Part shown: in pieces, positions 16,683 to 26,879 of the stretch
How positions within the stretch are numbered: the stretch's first letter is position 1
Layout of the letters: every line of letters begins with the position of its first letter
Origin: Catenuloplanes indicus
GTDB lineage: Bacteria; Actinomycetota; Actinomycetes; Mycobacteriales; Micromonosporaceae
Assembly (NCBI RefSeq): GCF_030813715.1
Contig: NZ_JAUSUZ010000001.1
Coordinates: forward strand, 8,290,501-8,354,500
Length of the DNA: 64,000 nucleotides
Reading direction: 5' to 3'
Notes under the pieces: generated by a model
Databases searched by the model: none
Told to the model about the DNA's origin: nothing
Seen by the model: only the letters and a program-made list of their open reading frames with translations
Made by a program: the position numbers and the translations under genes

Positions 16683-17480
16683 GTACCGGGACATGTGCCG
16701 GACGGCCGGGATCGGGCGGAGCACGGCCGACATCATCCGGGCGCCGTGCGGCAACCGCTCCACACCGGGCGCGGTGAGCGCGTCGACCGCGTCCCGCAGG
16801 CGCAGGCCCGGCACGTCCCGCACCAGGTCCCGCGGGTGATCCACGCTCCAGTGCAGCGTGGCGCCGGACATCCGGACCGCCGGGTTGGCCTTCTGGGCGC
16901 GGATCGCCAGCCGGTTGAACGCGTCGAACGCGATCGTGGTGCCGCCGTTGAAGCGGTCGGTGATCCGGCGCAGCAGTGTGAGACCCTGCTCCTCGGTGAG
17001 GTACATGCTCAGGCCCTCCGCCACGGCCAGCGTCGGCCGCCCGGTCGGGATGCGCTCCAGCCAGCCGTCGTCGGTGACCGACGAGCCGATCATGTGGTAG
17101 CCGGGCCGCTCCGGGAAGAGCGCGCGACGGATCTCGATCACCTCGGGGAAGTCCACGTCGATCCAGGTCACGGCCGGCCCGGGAGCGATCCGCCAGACGC
17201 GGGTGTCCAGCCCGGCGCCGAGATGGACCACGGTGGCCTCGCCGTCGTGCTCGCGCAGGAACTCGCGCACCCACTCGTCGATGAACCTGGCCCGCACCGC
17301 CACGGTGGGCGCCATTCGCGGCGTGATGTGCGTGGCGCCGAAGTCGAAGTCGATCGCGTCGACCGCCTCGGCGGCCATCGTGTCGCCGAGCACCGGATCG
17401 GCGGCGCGTGCGTCGAGCGCCCGCGCGTACAGCGTGACCAGTAGCGTCTCGCGCGCGCCGGAGAGGCGGACCGGCAACAT
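16665..17480 (-). CDS. Class I SAM-dependent O-methyltransferase (LCM/TcmP type)
   Basis: Methyltransferase of 271 aa resembling the leucine carboxyl methyltransferase / TcmP family. VVHLGAGLDTRVWRI is the SAM-binding loop, TWIDVDFPEVIEIR the second acidic motif and AVAEGLSMYLTEEQ the family-typical strand. The ATG at 17480 is chosen because the upstream part of the frame (to 17807) is low complexity and would overlap the citrate synthase promoter and start. Adjacent genes are unrelated enzymes, so the substrate is unknown. Confidence 0.85.
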   Translation of the reverse strand: MLPVRLSGARETLLVTLYARALDARAADPVLGDTMAAEAVDAIDFDFGATHITPRMAPTVAVRARFIDEWVREFLREHDGEATVVHLGAGLDTRVWRIAPGPAVTWIDVDFPEVIEIRRALFPERPGYHMIGSSVTDDGWLERIPTGRPTLAVAEGLSMYLTEEQGLTLLRRITDRFNGGTTIAFDAFNRLAIRAQKANPAVRMSGATLHWSVDHPRDLVRDVPGLRLRDAVDALTAPGVERLPHGARMMSAVLRPIPAVRHMSRYLRYER

Positions 17481-17778
17481 CCTTTGACGGTACGCGCGAC
17501 GGTCCGGCGCGTGGGGCCCGCGCGGTGCGGCATACGGCAGAACGGGCGCACTGCACATTTCGCACCCGCCGGACGCCGCGGCGGCGATATGGTGCCCGGG
17601 TAAGGCCGCACGACGCGCCGGAGGTCGACCGAACAGCATCCGTTGAAGCCGCGTCAAGGCGCGATGACCGCGCTCGGTGATCCATGCCTCACTGGGGCCG
17701 TTGCGCCGGTTCCCGGCGGAGGGTTTACGGTGAACGGAAGGTCTACCCAGAGATCTGCCGGTAAAGCGAGGGAAATAC

Positions 17779-19077
<1,299 letters not shown>

Positions 19078-19090
19078 ACCTCGGCTGACG

Positions 19091-19115
19091 GGCCCGCGCT
19101 CCGGCGCGGGCCTTT
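19091..19115 (+). terminator. Intrinsic terminator after citrate synthase
   Basis: Perfect 8-bp GC stem GGCCCGCG / CGCGGGCC (19091-19098 and 19105-19112) with a 6-nt loop, followed by TTT. Confidence 0.8.
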
Positions 19116-19168
19116 GCCGTCGGTCCGGGTTCACGTCGATGTCGCCTGGGGCCGACATCATGTGCGGC

Positions 19169-21196
19169 ATGTGGAATCGACGACTGTTGACGGCCACGCT
19201 GGCGTCGGGGTTGATCGCGGGCGTGCTGGTGGCGCCCGCGTCGGCCGCGGCCCGGCGATCCTTCGATCTCCAGGCGCACCGGGGCGGGCTCGGGCTGCGC
19301 GTGGAGAACACGCTCGCGTCCTTCGGCAACGCGCTCCAGCTCGGTGTGTCCACACTGGAACTGGACGTGCAGATCACCGAGGACCGCCGGGCCGTGGTCA
19401 CGCACGACCGCCGCGTCTCCGGCACGAAGTGCGTGGACACCGCACCCGCGGTCGCTGGTGATCCCGAGTTCCCCTATGTCGGGAAATATGTCAATACGTT
19501 GACGCTGGCCCAGGTCCGTACGCTCGACTGCGGCTCCAAGGTTCTGGCCGGCAAGCCGGGGCAGCTGGCCGTGCCGGGTGCCCGGATGCCGCTGCTCAGC
19601 GAGGTCTTCGCGCTGGTCAAGCGCTACCGGGCGGACGACGTGACGCTCAACATCGAGACCAAGGTGGAGGCGGGCGCACCGGCCGAGACCGCGCCGCGCG
19701 AGCAGTTCGTGCAGGTGACGCTGGCCGAGATCCGCACGGCCGGGATGCTGCGTCAGGTCACGATCCAGAGCTTCGACTGGGGTGCGCTCAAGCGGTTCCG
19801 CGAGGTCGAGCCGCGGCTGCCCCGGGTGGCGCTGACCAACTACGACTTCCTCCAGACCGGGCAGCCCGGCGCGTCACCGTGGCTGGGCGGCCTGGACATC
19901 GACGACTTCGGCGGCGACCCGATCCGGGCGATCAAGACGTTCGGCGCGTCCGCGTTCTCCCCGGTGCACGGCTTCCCGCAGAACGGCACGGTGACCGATC
20001 CGGCGTACCGGCCGTACGTCACGCCGGCGATGGTCGCGCACGCGCACCGGAACGGCATCAAGGTCATCCCATGGACCGTCGACGACGTGCCGACCATGGC
20101 CAAGCTGCTCGACGACGGCGTGGACGGCCTGATCACCGACTACCCGGACCGGCTCCGCACGCTGCTCGCGTCGCGCGGCTATCCGCTGCCCCGCGCGTAC
20201 CGCTCGCCGTTCGACGTGCAGGCGCACCGCGGCGGCCGGGCCACACTCCCGGAGAACACGCTCCCGGCCTTCTCCGCCTCGCTGGCCAACCCGGCGATCT
20301 CCACACTGGAGCTGGACACCGGCGTGACCCGCGACGGTCACCTGGTGGTGCTGCACGACCGTACGATCAACGGGTCGCACTGCGTCGACACCGCGCCCGC
20401 GTTCCCGGGCGACCCGGCGTATCCGTACGTCGGCGACCTGGTCCACTCGCTGACGCTCGCACAGATCAAGACCCTCGACTGCGGTACGCGGACGAACCTG
20501 CCCACCCAGACCCCGGTGCCCGGCGCGCGCGTGCCCACGCTGGGCGAGGTGTTCGACCTGGTGCGCTCCTCCGGCCGGACGGACGTGCGGCTCAACATCG
20601 AGACGAAGATCAGCCCGACGGTGGACGACACCGCACGGTACGACGTCTTCACCCGCAAGCTGGTCACCGCGATCGGGCAGGCACGCCTCACGTCCCGGGT
20701 CACGATCCAGTCGTTCGACTGGCGCACCATCCAGCTGTCCCGCCGGCTCGACCCGCGGATCGAGACGGTCGCGCTGGTCTGGCAGTACGGCCCGGCCGAG
20801 TGCGCGTCCCTGGCCGACGAGTGCTCGCTGCGGGCCGTCTACGGCGATCCGTCGGTGCGCAGCCCGTGGACCGGCTCGCTCGACTGGTGGCGCTTCCGCG
20901 ACCTGGGCGCGCTGGTCCGCGCCGCGGGCGCCGGCACGGTCTCGGCCAACTGGCAGGTCCACGACCCGCACCAGCCCGCGGTGGCGAACCCCGACTGGTA
21001 CGTCCGCACCGACCCGTCCTACTTCCACGGACCCACGGTCCAGGTGCTGCAGCGGCGGCACCGGCTGAAGGTGGTGCCCTACACGCTCGACGACCCCGCG
21101 GTCATCCAGCGCGCCATCGACCTCGGCGTCGACGGCATCATCACGGACACCCCCGCCCTGGTCGTCGACATCGCGATCCGCAACGGCCTCCGCTGA
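19169..21196 (+). CDS. Secreted tandem-domain glycerophosphodiester phosphodiesterase
   Basis: Two GDPD domains in one secreted protein of about 675 aa. The first begins DLQAHRGGLGLRVENTLASF, the second (from about residue 347) DVQAHRGGRATLPENTLPAF; both keep HRG, ExD (LELD), HD (THDRR / LHDRT) and a late IETK, so both look catalytically competent. The DAP-like halves are clearly an internal duplication. The N-terminus WNRRLLTATLASGLIAGVLV... ending in ASAAA is a signal peptide. ATG at 19169 is chosen; 19160 or 19139 are also in frame. It would hydrolyse glycerophosphodiesters outside the cell to release glycerol phosphate. A terminator follows. Confidence 0.9.
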   Translation: MWNRRLLTATLASGLIAGVLVAPASAAARRSFDLQAHRGGLGLRVENTLASFGNALQLGVSTLELDVQITEDRRAVVTHDRRVSGTKCVDTAPAVAGDPEFPYVGKYVNTLTLAQVRTLDCGSKVLAGKPGQLAVPGARMPLLSEVFALVKRYRADDVTLNIETKVEAGAPAETAPREQFVQVTLAEIRTAGMLRQVTIQSFDWGALKRFREVEPRLPRVALTNYDFLQTGQPGASPWLGGLDIDDFGGDPIRAIKTFGASAFSPVHGFPQNGTVTDPAYRPYVTPAMVAHAHRNGIKVIPWTVDDVPTMAKLLDDGVDGLITDYPDRLRTLLASRGYPLPRAYRSPFDVQAHRGGRATLPENTLPAFSASLANPAISTLELDTGVTRDGHLVVLHDRTINGSHCVDTAPAFPGDPAYPYVGDLVHSLTLAQIKTLDCGTRTNLPTQTPVPGARVPTLGEVFDLVRSSGRTDVRLNIETKISPTVDDTARYDVFTRKLVTAIGQARLTSRVTIQSFDWRTIQLSRRLDPRIETVALVWQYGPAECASLADECSLRAVYGDPSVRSPWTGSLDWWRFRDLGALVRAAGAGTVSANWQVHDPHQPAVANPDWYVRTDPSYFHGPTVQVLQRRHRLKVVPYTLDDPAVIQRAIDLGVDGIITDTPALVVDIAIRNGLR

Positions 21197-21206
21197 GCCG
21201 GCGTCC

Positions 21207-21239
21207 GGGCCGCCGCCGGTCCTCCCGGCGGCGGCCCGT
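21207..21239 (+). terminator. Intrinsic terminator after the GDPD gene
   Basis: Perfect 13-bp inverted repeat (21207-21219 with 21225-21237) with a 5-nt loop, then TT. It begins 10 bp after the stop. Confidence 0.75.
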
Positions 21240-21273
21240 TGCCCATCGACGGATTTAGCGACATCATCTCGGG

Positions 21274-22155
21274 GTGAACCGCACCGCGACGTACGTGCTG
21301 ACGATCGCGGTGGCCCTCGTCCTGATCTGCGCGGTCTGCGTAGCGGTCGTGTTCCGGGACTCGGATCGCGCGACGAACCCGCCGCCCGACCCGCACGCCG
21401 ACATCCAGCGTGTCTATCGCCTGGGCCGCGGCGGCCTGACCGGCGGCGTGGCCACCGTGGAGGCCCTCGATCAGCTCACGGTCGGCGAGCCGGCGCGCGT
21501 CACGGCCCGGGTCTGCGGCGACCTGAGCGCCGCGTGCGAGCCACCGGCGCCGTCCGCCGCGGCATCGTCCACCGTGCCGGGCCAGAGCGCGCCGGTGCCG
21601 GTCGGCGCGCGCATCGAGGTGATCGCGGCGGGCGGCGACGAGCTGACCGTCACGCCGGTCAGCGGCGCGGTGCAGCCGATCTTCGACCGGGGCGACTGGG
21701 CCGAGTGGGAATGGTCGATCACGCCGAACGCGCCGGGCAGCCTCACCCTCACCGTACGATTCCGCGTGCTGCTGGCCGACTCCGGCGAGTCCCTCGTACC
21801 GGACACACTGATCCACGTCCCGGTGCGCGCCGCGCCGAAGCCGGTGAACCCGTTCACCCGCGCCCTCGACGCGGCGACCGGCTTCCTCGGCGCGGTCTGG
21901 GCCGTCCTCCTCGCCGTCTTCTCCGTCCTCGGCGTCACGGTCGCCGGTCTCTGGCGAACGCTACGCCGCCACTGGCCCCGCCGACCCACCACCACCGGAG
22001 CCGCTGCCACCACCGGAGCCGGAGCCGACGACCGTCCAGCCGAGGTGGCAGGCGCGGGGCCGGGAGATCCGGGCGCGGAACCGGGTGACCCGGGCGCGGG
22101 CGGAACCGGCGCTGTGCCCCACGGTGGCCCGCCAGGTAGCCCGGCCGGCTCCTGA
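21274..22155 (+). CDS. Membrane protein of unknown function, two membrane segments
   Basis: Protein of 293 aa. An N-terminal hydrophobic segment (YVLTIAVALVLICAVCVAVV) and a second one near residue 210 (GAVWAVLLAVFSVLGVTVAGL) flank a probable extracellular domain of about 170 residues with beta-rich character (ARIEVIAAGGDELTVTP, GSLTLTVRFRVLL). The C-terminal 70 residues are Gly/Ala/Pro/Asp-rich with GDPGAEPGDPGAG repeats. GTG start; the ribosome binding site is weak. I do not recognise a family. The architecture (single sensor-like outer domain) could be an accessory or sensor protein. Confidence 0.7.
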   Translation: MNRTATYVLTIAVALVLICAVCVAVVFRDSDRATNPPPDPHADIQRVYRLGRGGLTGGVATVEALDQLTVGEPARVTARVCGDLSAACEPPAPSAAASSTVPGQSAPVPVGARIEVIAAGGDELTVTPVSGAVQPIFDRGDWAEWEWSITPNAPGSLTLTVRFRVLLADSGESLVPDTLIHVPVRAAPKPVNPFTRALDAATGFLGAVWAVLLAVFSVLGVTVAGLWRTLRRHWPRRPTTTGAAATTGAGADDRPAEVAGAGPGDPGAEPGDPGAGGTGAVPHGGPPGSPAGS

Positions 22156-22571
22156 TTCGCGTCTGCCGACCCCGGGGAAGCGAGTGCCGCTGCCCGCTCC
22201 GCGTGTCGTGAGCGGTCCGATCGTGGGGTGCGGCCTCGGAAAGGGGGCCGCAAGCCCTCGCTGTCATCGCTCTGCTCTGCTTACCTGACCTTCCGCCCTA
22301 CCCGAACACCGACCTTTCCCAGCACCCCCTCACCCCAGGCGACCAGCCGAAATACTTCGCAACCGGCGCAAGGCCTACACCCCGAAGGCACACGCCCCGC
22401 CCCGCTCCGGAGACCCGCCCCGGTCCGGTGGCACGCCCCGGCTCGGCACGGGCGTGCCGGGCACCACACGAACGCGCGAAGCGCAGCGTCGGGCTGCGCG
22501 ACGCGACACGGTCCGGCGCTGCGCAGTGGCGATGCGCCGTGGCTGCTTCGGAGCGCGTGCCAAGCCCACGT

Positions 22572-22795
22572 CCGAAATATCGGCATATCTGGCGCCGCCT
22601 TCGGGTGTCCGAGTTCGCGGGAATCCCGCCTTCCCGGCTGAGTGATCAATCAGTGGTACCAAATGGCGATCAACTTCGATATTTGACCTCTTTTTCGTAC
22701 CACTGAGTGATCACTCAGGGCTGGCGGCGCCGCCTACGCGCCGGGCCGGCGGAGAGCCGCCGGGCACCTCGCCCCGGATATGGCGATATTTCGGG
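22572..22795. repeat. Outer inverted repeat pair of a nested palindromic structure
   Basis: CCGAAATATCGGCATATC at 22572-22589 pairs with 22778-22795, whose reverse complement is CCGAAATATCGCCATATC (17 of 18 matching). The arms enclose the second, inner inverted repeat at 22638-22718. The whole structure is about 224 bp. Confidence 0.75.
22638..22718. repeat. Inner inverted repeat with operator-like palindromic arms
   Basis: Arms at 22638-22659 and 22697-22718 are reverse complements over 22 bp with one mismatch; the 37-bp spacer is A+T-rich and includes TTGACC. The right arm contains the perfect palindrome CTGAGTGATCACTCAG (22703-22718) and the left arm the near-perfect CTGAGTGATCAATCAG (22638-22653). 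The arms look like paired binding sites for a dimeric repressor, but no regulator gene adjoins them. Confidence 0.75.
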
Positions 22796-23034
22796 GCGCG
22801 GGGCGCGGGGCGCGGCGGTTGCCGGCTCGGTGGTGCGGTGCGAGATCTGTGGGCCGCTGGTGGCTGCTTCGATCCGGGCGAAGCGGCCACCACCACACCG
22901 GGATCTTCGATCCCCGCACGGATGGAAGATCATCCCGGGCGTCGGCCCGCCTGCGGTGGCGGGCGAAGCACGCGGATTGCCGGCACCACGGCCTGCGCGC
23001 CGGCGTCGCTGTGCCAGGGCGGAGCGCCAGCGAC

Positions 23035-23044
23035 GACCGGTGCC
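23035..23044. repeat. Left target-site duplication of the IS4 element
   Basis: GACCGGTGCC immediately left of the element; identical to 24595-24604. Confidence 0.9.
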
Positions 23045-24594
23045 CAATGCCACTTAGCTTATTTTGATCTTGGTTGCCTGGTGGGTGGTCTGGTGGCTTT
23101 GTCTGCTTCGATGGTGTGGTGTCGGGTGTGGGGGTGCGGCCGGATCAGGTGTCGGTCGGTGTGCTGGTGACGGCGGTGCCGCGGGATGCGGTTGATGGGG
23201 CGGTGGCGCAGTGCGGTGTGGGTGCGAAACGGTCGGATGGGAAGTTGCCGCCGCATGTGACGGCGTATCTGACGATGGGGTTGTGGCTGTTCGCGGATGA
23301 TGACTATGCCGAGGTCGCGAAGAAGGTGACCGGTGGACTGGACCGGTTCGGGTGCTGGGATGCGGGCTGGTTGGCGCCGACGCCGGGTGGGATTTCTCAG
23401 GCCAGGAAGCGGCTGGGCCGGGATGTGCTGGCGGAGGTGTTCGAGCGGGTCGCCCGGCCGGTCGCGTCACCGGTCACGTCAGGTGCGTGGTTGCGGGACC
23501 GGCGGGTCCTTGCCATCGACGGGTTCGACGTGGACGTGCCGGACACGATGGAGAACGCGGCCGAGTTCGGGTACTCCCGGACCGGTGGTGGCCCGTCGGC
23601 GTTCCCGAAAGCCCGGGTCGTGGCGTTGACCGAGTGCGGGACACACGCGTTCCTGGCGGCGGAGGTCGGCGCGTATGCGGTCGCCGAACAGACCCTGGCC
23701 ATGCCGTTGTATTCGCGGCTGCGACGCGGGGAACTGCTGACCGCCGACCGTGCCTTCTACTCGTTTACGGCGTGGGACCGGGCGCAGGCGACCGGCGCGG
23801 ACCTGCTGTGGCGGATCCAGGCCGGGATCAGGCTCCCGGTGATCGAGATCCTCGGCGACGGCACCTATCTGACCGTGTTGATGGACAAGACGATCCGCGG
23901 TGGCCGCCGGGACCGGATCCTGGCCGCCGCGGCCGGCGGGACCCTGGACACCTGCGACGACGCGATCAACGACCGTGGCCTGCCCGCCGCCCACCTGGTC
24001 CGGGTCGTCGAGTACGACGTCCCGGACCGGGCCGGTAACGGCACCGGTGAGCTGATCACCCTGGCCACCACCATCACCGACCCCGCCCAGGCCGGCCCGG
24101 ACGAACTCGCCGAGGCATACCACCTGCGATGGGAACACGAAACCGCCAACGACCAGCTCAAAACCCACCTCCGCGGGCCCGGCCGGATCCTGCGCTCGAA
24201 ACTGCCCGACCTCGTCCACCAGGAAATTTGGGCCTGGCTGCTCGTCCAGCACGCACTCACCGTCCTGATCACCGCCGCCGCCGACGCCGCCGCGATCGAC
24301 CCCGACCGGATCAGCTTCACCGACACCCTGCGCCTCGTCCGCCGCTCAGCCACCGGCTCAGCGGCCATTTCCCCCTGAGGACTGGACCACCCAGCTACCC
24401 ACCATCTGGACCCACATCACCCGGGAACTCAACCCCACCCGACGCCACCGCACCTGCCCCCGCGCCGTCAAACGCTGCCGCCGCAACATGTACCGGCCCA
24501 AACGACGCGACGAACCCGCCAGCACCCGACACACCGGCCCCGCCACCATCCGCCTCCACCCACCATCAAGATCAAAATAAGCTAAGTGGCATTG
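23045..24594 (+). mobile_element. Complete IS4-family insertion sequence, 1550 bp
   Basis: Both ends carry the same perfect 28-bp terminal inverted repeat (23045-23072 and 24567-24594, starting CAATGCCACTTAGCTTATTT). The element is flanked by a 10-bp direct repeat, GACCGGTGCC, in the size range made by IS4-family elements. It carries one transposase gene whose C-terminal coding part is in a +1-shifted frame. The ends and duplication are intact, so insertion looks recent. It sits in the gene-free stretch upstream of the PPK2 gene. Confidence 0.95.
23119..24378 (+). CDS. IS4-family transposase (frame changes near the C-terminus)
   Basis: DDE transposase with an IS4 N-terminal domain. Catalytic landmarks: Asp in VLAIDGFDVDVPDT, Asp in LLTADRAFYSF, and YHLRWEHETANDQLK, which is an exact Y-x2-R-x3-E-x6-K signature. 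The frame stops at TGA (24376-24378), but the +1 frame continues for 67 more protein-like codons (EDWTTQLPTIWTHITRELNP...) to a TAA at 24578-24580 inside the right terminal repeat. Either a single-base indel near 24367 or +1 frameshifting at CCC-TGA explains this. The start is uncertain: the open frame reaches a TTG at 23074, and several GTGs follow; I use 23119. Confidence 0.85.
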   Translation: MSGVGVRPDQVSVGVLVTAVPRDAVDGAVAQCGVGAKRSDGKLPPHVTAYLTMGLWLFADDDYAEVAKKVTGGLDRFGCWDAGWLAPTPGGISQARKRLGRDVLAEVFERVARPVASPVTSGAWLRDRRVLAIDGFDVDVPDTMENAAEFGYSRTGGGPSAFPKARVVALTECGTHAFLAAEVGAYAVAEQTLAMPLYSRLRRGELLTADRAFYSFTAWDRAQATGADLLWRIQAGIRLPVIEILGDGTYLTVLMDKTIRGGRRDRILAAAAGGTLDTCDDAINDRGLPAAHLVRVVEYDVPDRAGNGTGELITLATTITDPAQAGPDELAEAYHLRWEHETANDQLKTHLRGPGRILRSKLPDLVHQEIWAWLLVQHALTVLITAAADAAAIDPDRISFTDTLRLVRRSATGSAAISP

Positions 24595-24604
24595 GACCGG
24601 TGCC
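24595..24604. repeat. Right target-site duplication of the IS4 element
   Basis: GACCGGTGCC immediately right of the element; identical to 23035-23044. Confidence 0.9.
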
Positions 24605-24756
24605 CGCGGGAGCATGCGGAAGGTGAGCCGCCGGAAGTGGGTATATCGGTTTGAAGCAGTATGTAGCACCCGTGGTGCACCGCGGCCGCGCAGTTCATGC
24701 GATGTTCGCCGGGCGTAGGCATATTCGGCGGCGTGACGACGGGGTATCACCCTGTC

Positions 24757-25689
24757 ATGGTGGACATGACGCACGGCGATGATCTTCAGCCCGTTCTGGA
24801 CCAGCTCGGGGAGTACGACGTGCGCGACGACGACGATGACGACCCGATTCTGATCAAGCCGGACGGGTCGCCGGTCGACACGTGGCGCGAGGACTACCCG
24901 TACGACGAGCGCCTCCACCGGCCGGACTACGACCGGGACAAGCGGCTGCTGCAGATCGAGCTGCTGAAGCTGCAGAACCACTGCAAGGCCAGCGGGGAGC
25001 GGCTGGTCATCCTGTTCGAGGGGCGGGACGCGGCCGGCAAGGGCGGCACGATCAAGCGGTTCATGGAGCACCTGAACCCGCGCGGCGCCCGCGTGGTGGC
25101 GCTGGAGAAGCCGAGCGAGCGCGAGTCCACCCAGTGGTACTTCCAGCGGTACATCCAGCACCTGCCGGCCGCGGGGGAGATCGTGCTGTTCGACCGGTCC
25201 TGGTACAACCGGGCCGGTGTCGAGCGGGTGATGGGCTTCTGCACCCGTACCGAGTATCTCGAGTTCATGCGGCAGGCGCCGGAGCTGGAGCGGATGCTGG
25301 TGCGGTCCGGCATCAAGCTGGTCAAGTTCTGGTTCTCGGTCACGTCCGGCGAGCAGCGCACCCGGTTCGCGATCCGGCAGGTCGACCCGGTGCGGCAGTG
25401 GAAGCTCTCGCCGATGGACCTCGAGTCGCTGGACAAGTGGGATGACTACACCGAGGCGAAGGAGGCGATGTTCTTCTACACGGACACCGCCGACGCCCCG
25501 TGGACGGTGGTCAAGAGCAACGACAAGAAGCGGGCCCGGGTCGAGGCGATGCGGCACGTGCTGAGCCGCTTCGACTACGAGGACAAGGACGTGAAGCTGG
25601 TCGGTACGCCGGACCCGCTCATCGTCGGCCCGGCCTCGCTCGCGGTCGAGGGCGTGCAGGCCTCACCGCGGGTCTTCCCCCGCCTCTGA
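24757..25689 (+). CDS. ppk2: Polyphosphate kinase 2
   Basis: PPK2-family enzyme of 310 aa using polyphosphate to phosphorylate nucleotides (or the reverse). LFEGRDAAGKGGTIKRF is the Walker A loop, FDRSWYNRAGVERVMGF carries Walker B and lid residues, and QWYFQRYIQHLP is family-typical. The N-terminal extension contains an acidic run of seven Asp (DVRDDDDDDP). ATG at 24757 is favoured; GTG at 24733 is possible. It is the first gene right of the IS4 insertion, which lies about 150 bp upstream and may have displaced its upstream control region. Its 3' end overlaps the convergent broken phosphotransferase by 27 bp. Confidence 0.94.
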   Translation: MVDMTHGDDLQPVLDQLGEYDVRDDDDDDPILIKPDGSPVDTWREDYPYDERLHRPDYDRDKRLLQIELLKLQNHCKASGERLVILFEGRDAAGKGGTIKRFMEHLNPRGARVVALEKPSERESTQWYFQRYIQHLPAAGEIVLFDRSWYNRAGVERVMGFCTRTEYLEFMRQAPELERMLVRSGIKLVKFWFSVTSGEQRTRFAIRQVDPVRQWKLSPMDLESLDKWDDYTEAKEAMFFYTDTADAPWTVVKSNDKKRARVEAMRHVLSRFDYEDKDVKLVGTPDPLIVGPASLAVEGVQASPRVFPRL

Positions 25690-26739
25690 CGCCCACCTGA
25701 CGATCAGCTCCACCAGGCCGCGCAGCCGTTCCAGCTCCGCGGCGTCGTCGTCCAGCGGCCGGCCGTAGGCGTTCCGCGCCTTCGAGCCGCGAATCATGCG
25801 GCCGAGCACGGCCGGCCCGAACCAGCTGTACTTCGCGGCCCCGCACGCCGCGATCGCGCGCCGGACCAGGTCCGGATCGCCGCGCCAGCCGCCGTCGCGC
25901 AGCCCCTCCAGGTAGCCGGCGGTCGCCGCCTCCTCGATCTCGGGCAGCAGCGCGGCGTCGATCAGGCCGTCCGTCACGCTGTCGGCGACCAGGTTGGCGA
26001 TGTCCTCGCCGAGCGCGCCGTCGCCGGTGAACGCCCAGTCGATCAGCACGGTACGGTCGCCGTCCGCGATCAGGTTCGTCGGCCAGACGTCCAGGTGGGC
26101 GAGCGTGCGCGGCATCGCCTCGGCGGCGCGCAGCACCCGCTCCCGGCCCTGGTGGAGCGCGCGCAGCTCGCGGGCCGGCCAGGCCGCGGTGATCGGGTGC
26201 GCGTAGTCCTCGCCGGTGTGCATCCAGACGACGTTCGCGGGTCCGTGCACCAGATAGTTGCGCAGCCAGCGCCGGGACAGTCAGGGCAGCTCGGGCACCC
26301 GGCCGGCCCAACGTGCCTGACCGGCGCCGAGCCGGCGCGCGAAGTCCCGGAACCGGGCGGGCGGCCAGGCGGTGCCGTGTGCGCCGGTGGCCTCGGCCAG
26401 CCAGAGCTCGACCGCGCCGTCCGGCCGCTCGACCGCGTCGATCAGGTCGGGCGGGACGATGCCGGTGCCGGCGTAGGCCTCGGCGGCGAAGCCGGTGGTG
26501 TAGGCGAGGACCTCGCGGCGCCAGTAGTTCCAGTGGTCCGGCGCGTCGCTGGTCTGCCAGTTCGGGCTGCCGGCCGGCGTGGCGGACGGCGGCCGGGCGA
26601 TCTTGCGGATTGCGGTGCCGGCCGGGCCGTGCACGCGCCAGATGCCGCCGGTGGCGGCGTTGCCGGAGTTGTGCGTCAGCGGCTCGGCGCGTGTGACGGT
26701 GCCGCCGATGCGAGCCGGAACCCGCGGTGCTGGCTCCAT
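25663..26739 (-). pseudogene. Aminoglycoside phosphotransferase-family gene interrupted by one TGA
   Basis: Two same-frame pieces make one APH-fold kinase of about 358 codons. The N-terminal piece runs from ATG at 26739 (ribosome binding site CGGAGG) to a TGA at 26281-26283; the rest continues in the same frame (LSRRWLRNYLVHGPANVVW...) to 25663. The C-terminal piece has the catalytic HLDVWPTNLI and LIDWAFTGDGALGEDI. The TGA most likely replaced a TGG (Trp) codon between ELP and LSRR. Everything else is intact, so the mutation is recent, or a sequencing error. Without readthrough the N-terminal piece lacks all catalytic residues. Confidence 0.8.
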
Positions 26740-26785
26740 GGCGGGCCTCCGGGTGACGATCGTCATGACGTCGTGCGGGACGGCA

Positions 26786-26825
26786 CAGAAAAGCACCGGC
26801 AGTCGGTGGCTGCCGGTGCTCTTCT
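26786..26825 (-). terminator. Intrinsic terminator of the cold-shock gene
   Basis: Perfect 10-bp stem AGCACCGGCA / TGCCGGTGCT (26792-26801 with 26811-26820), 9-nt loop, followed on the minus strand by TTTTCT. It lies about 55 bp after the cold-shock gene stop and just upstream of the phosphotransferase start at 26739. Confidence 0.85.
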
Positions 26826-26879
26826 ATGAGGTCTTGGGCACCGCCCGGCCCGGATGGCTACGGGCGGTGGGTGTGGTCC

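Larger units (their letters stand above)
22156..23034. other. Gene-free stretch with nested inverted repeats, target of an IS insertion
   Basis: About 880 bp with no believable gene. It holds two nested inverted repeats (described separately) and a run of locally A+T-richer DNA near 22660-22700 that stands out from the GC-rich surroundings. The IS4 element is inserted at its right end, so the natural neighbour on that side is the PPK2 gene. Possibly the remains of a gene or a regulatory region. Confidence 0.5.
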
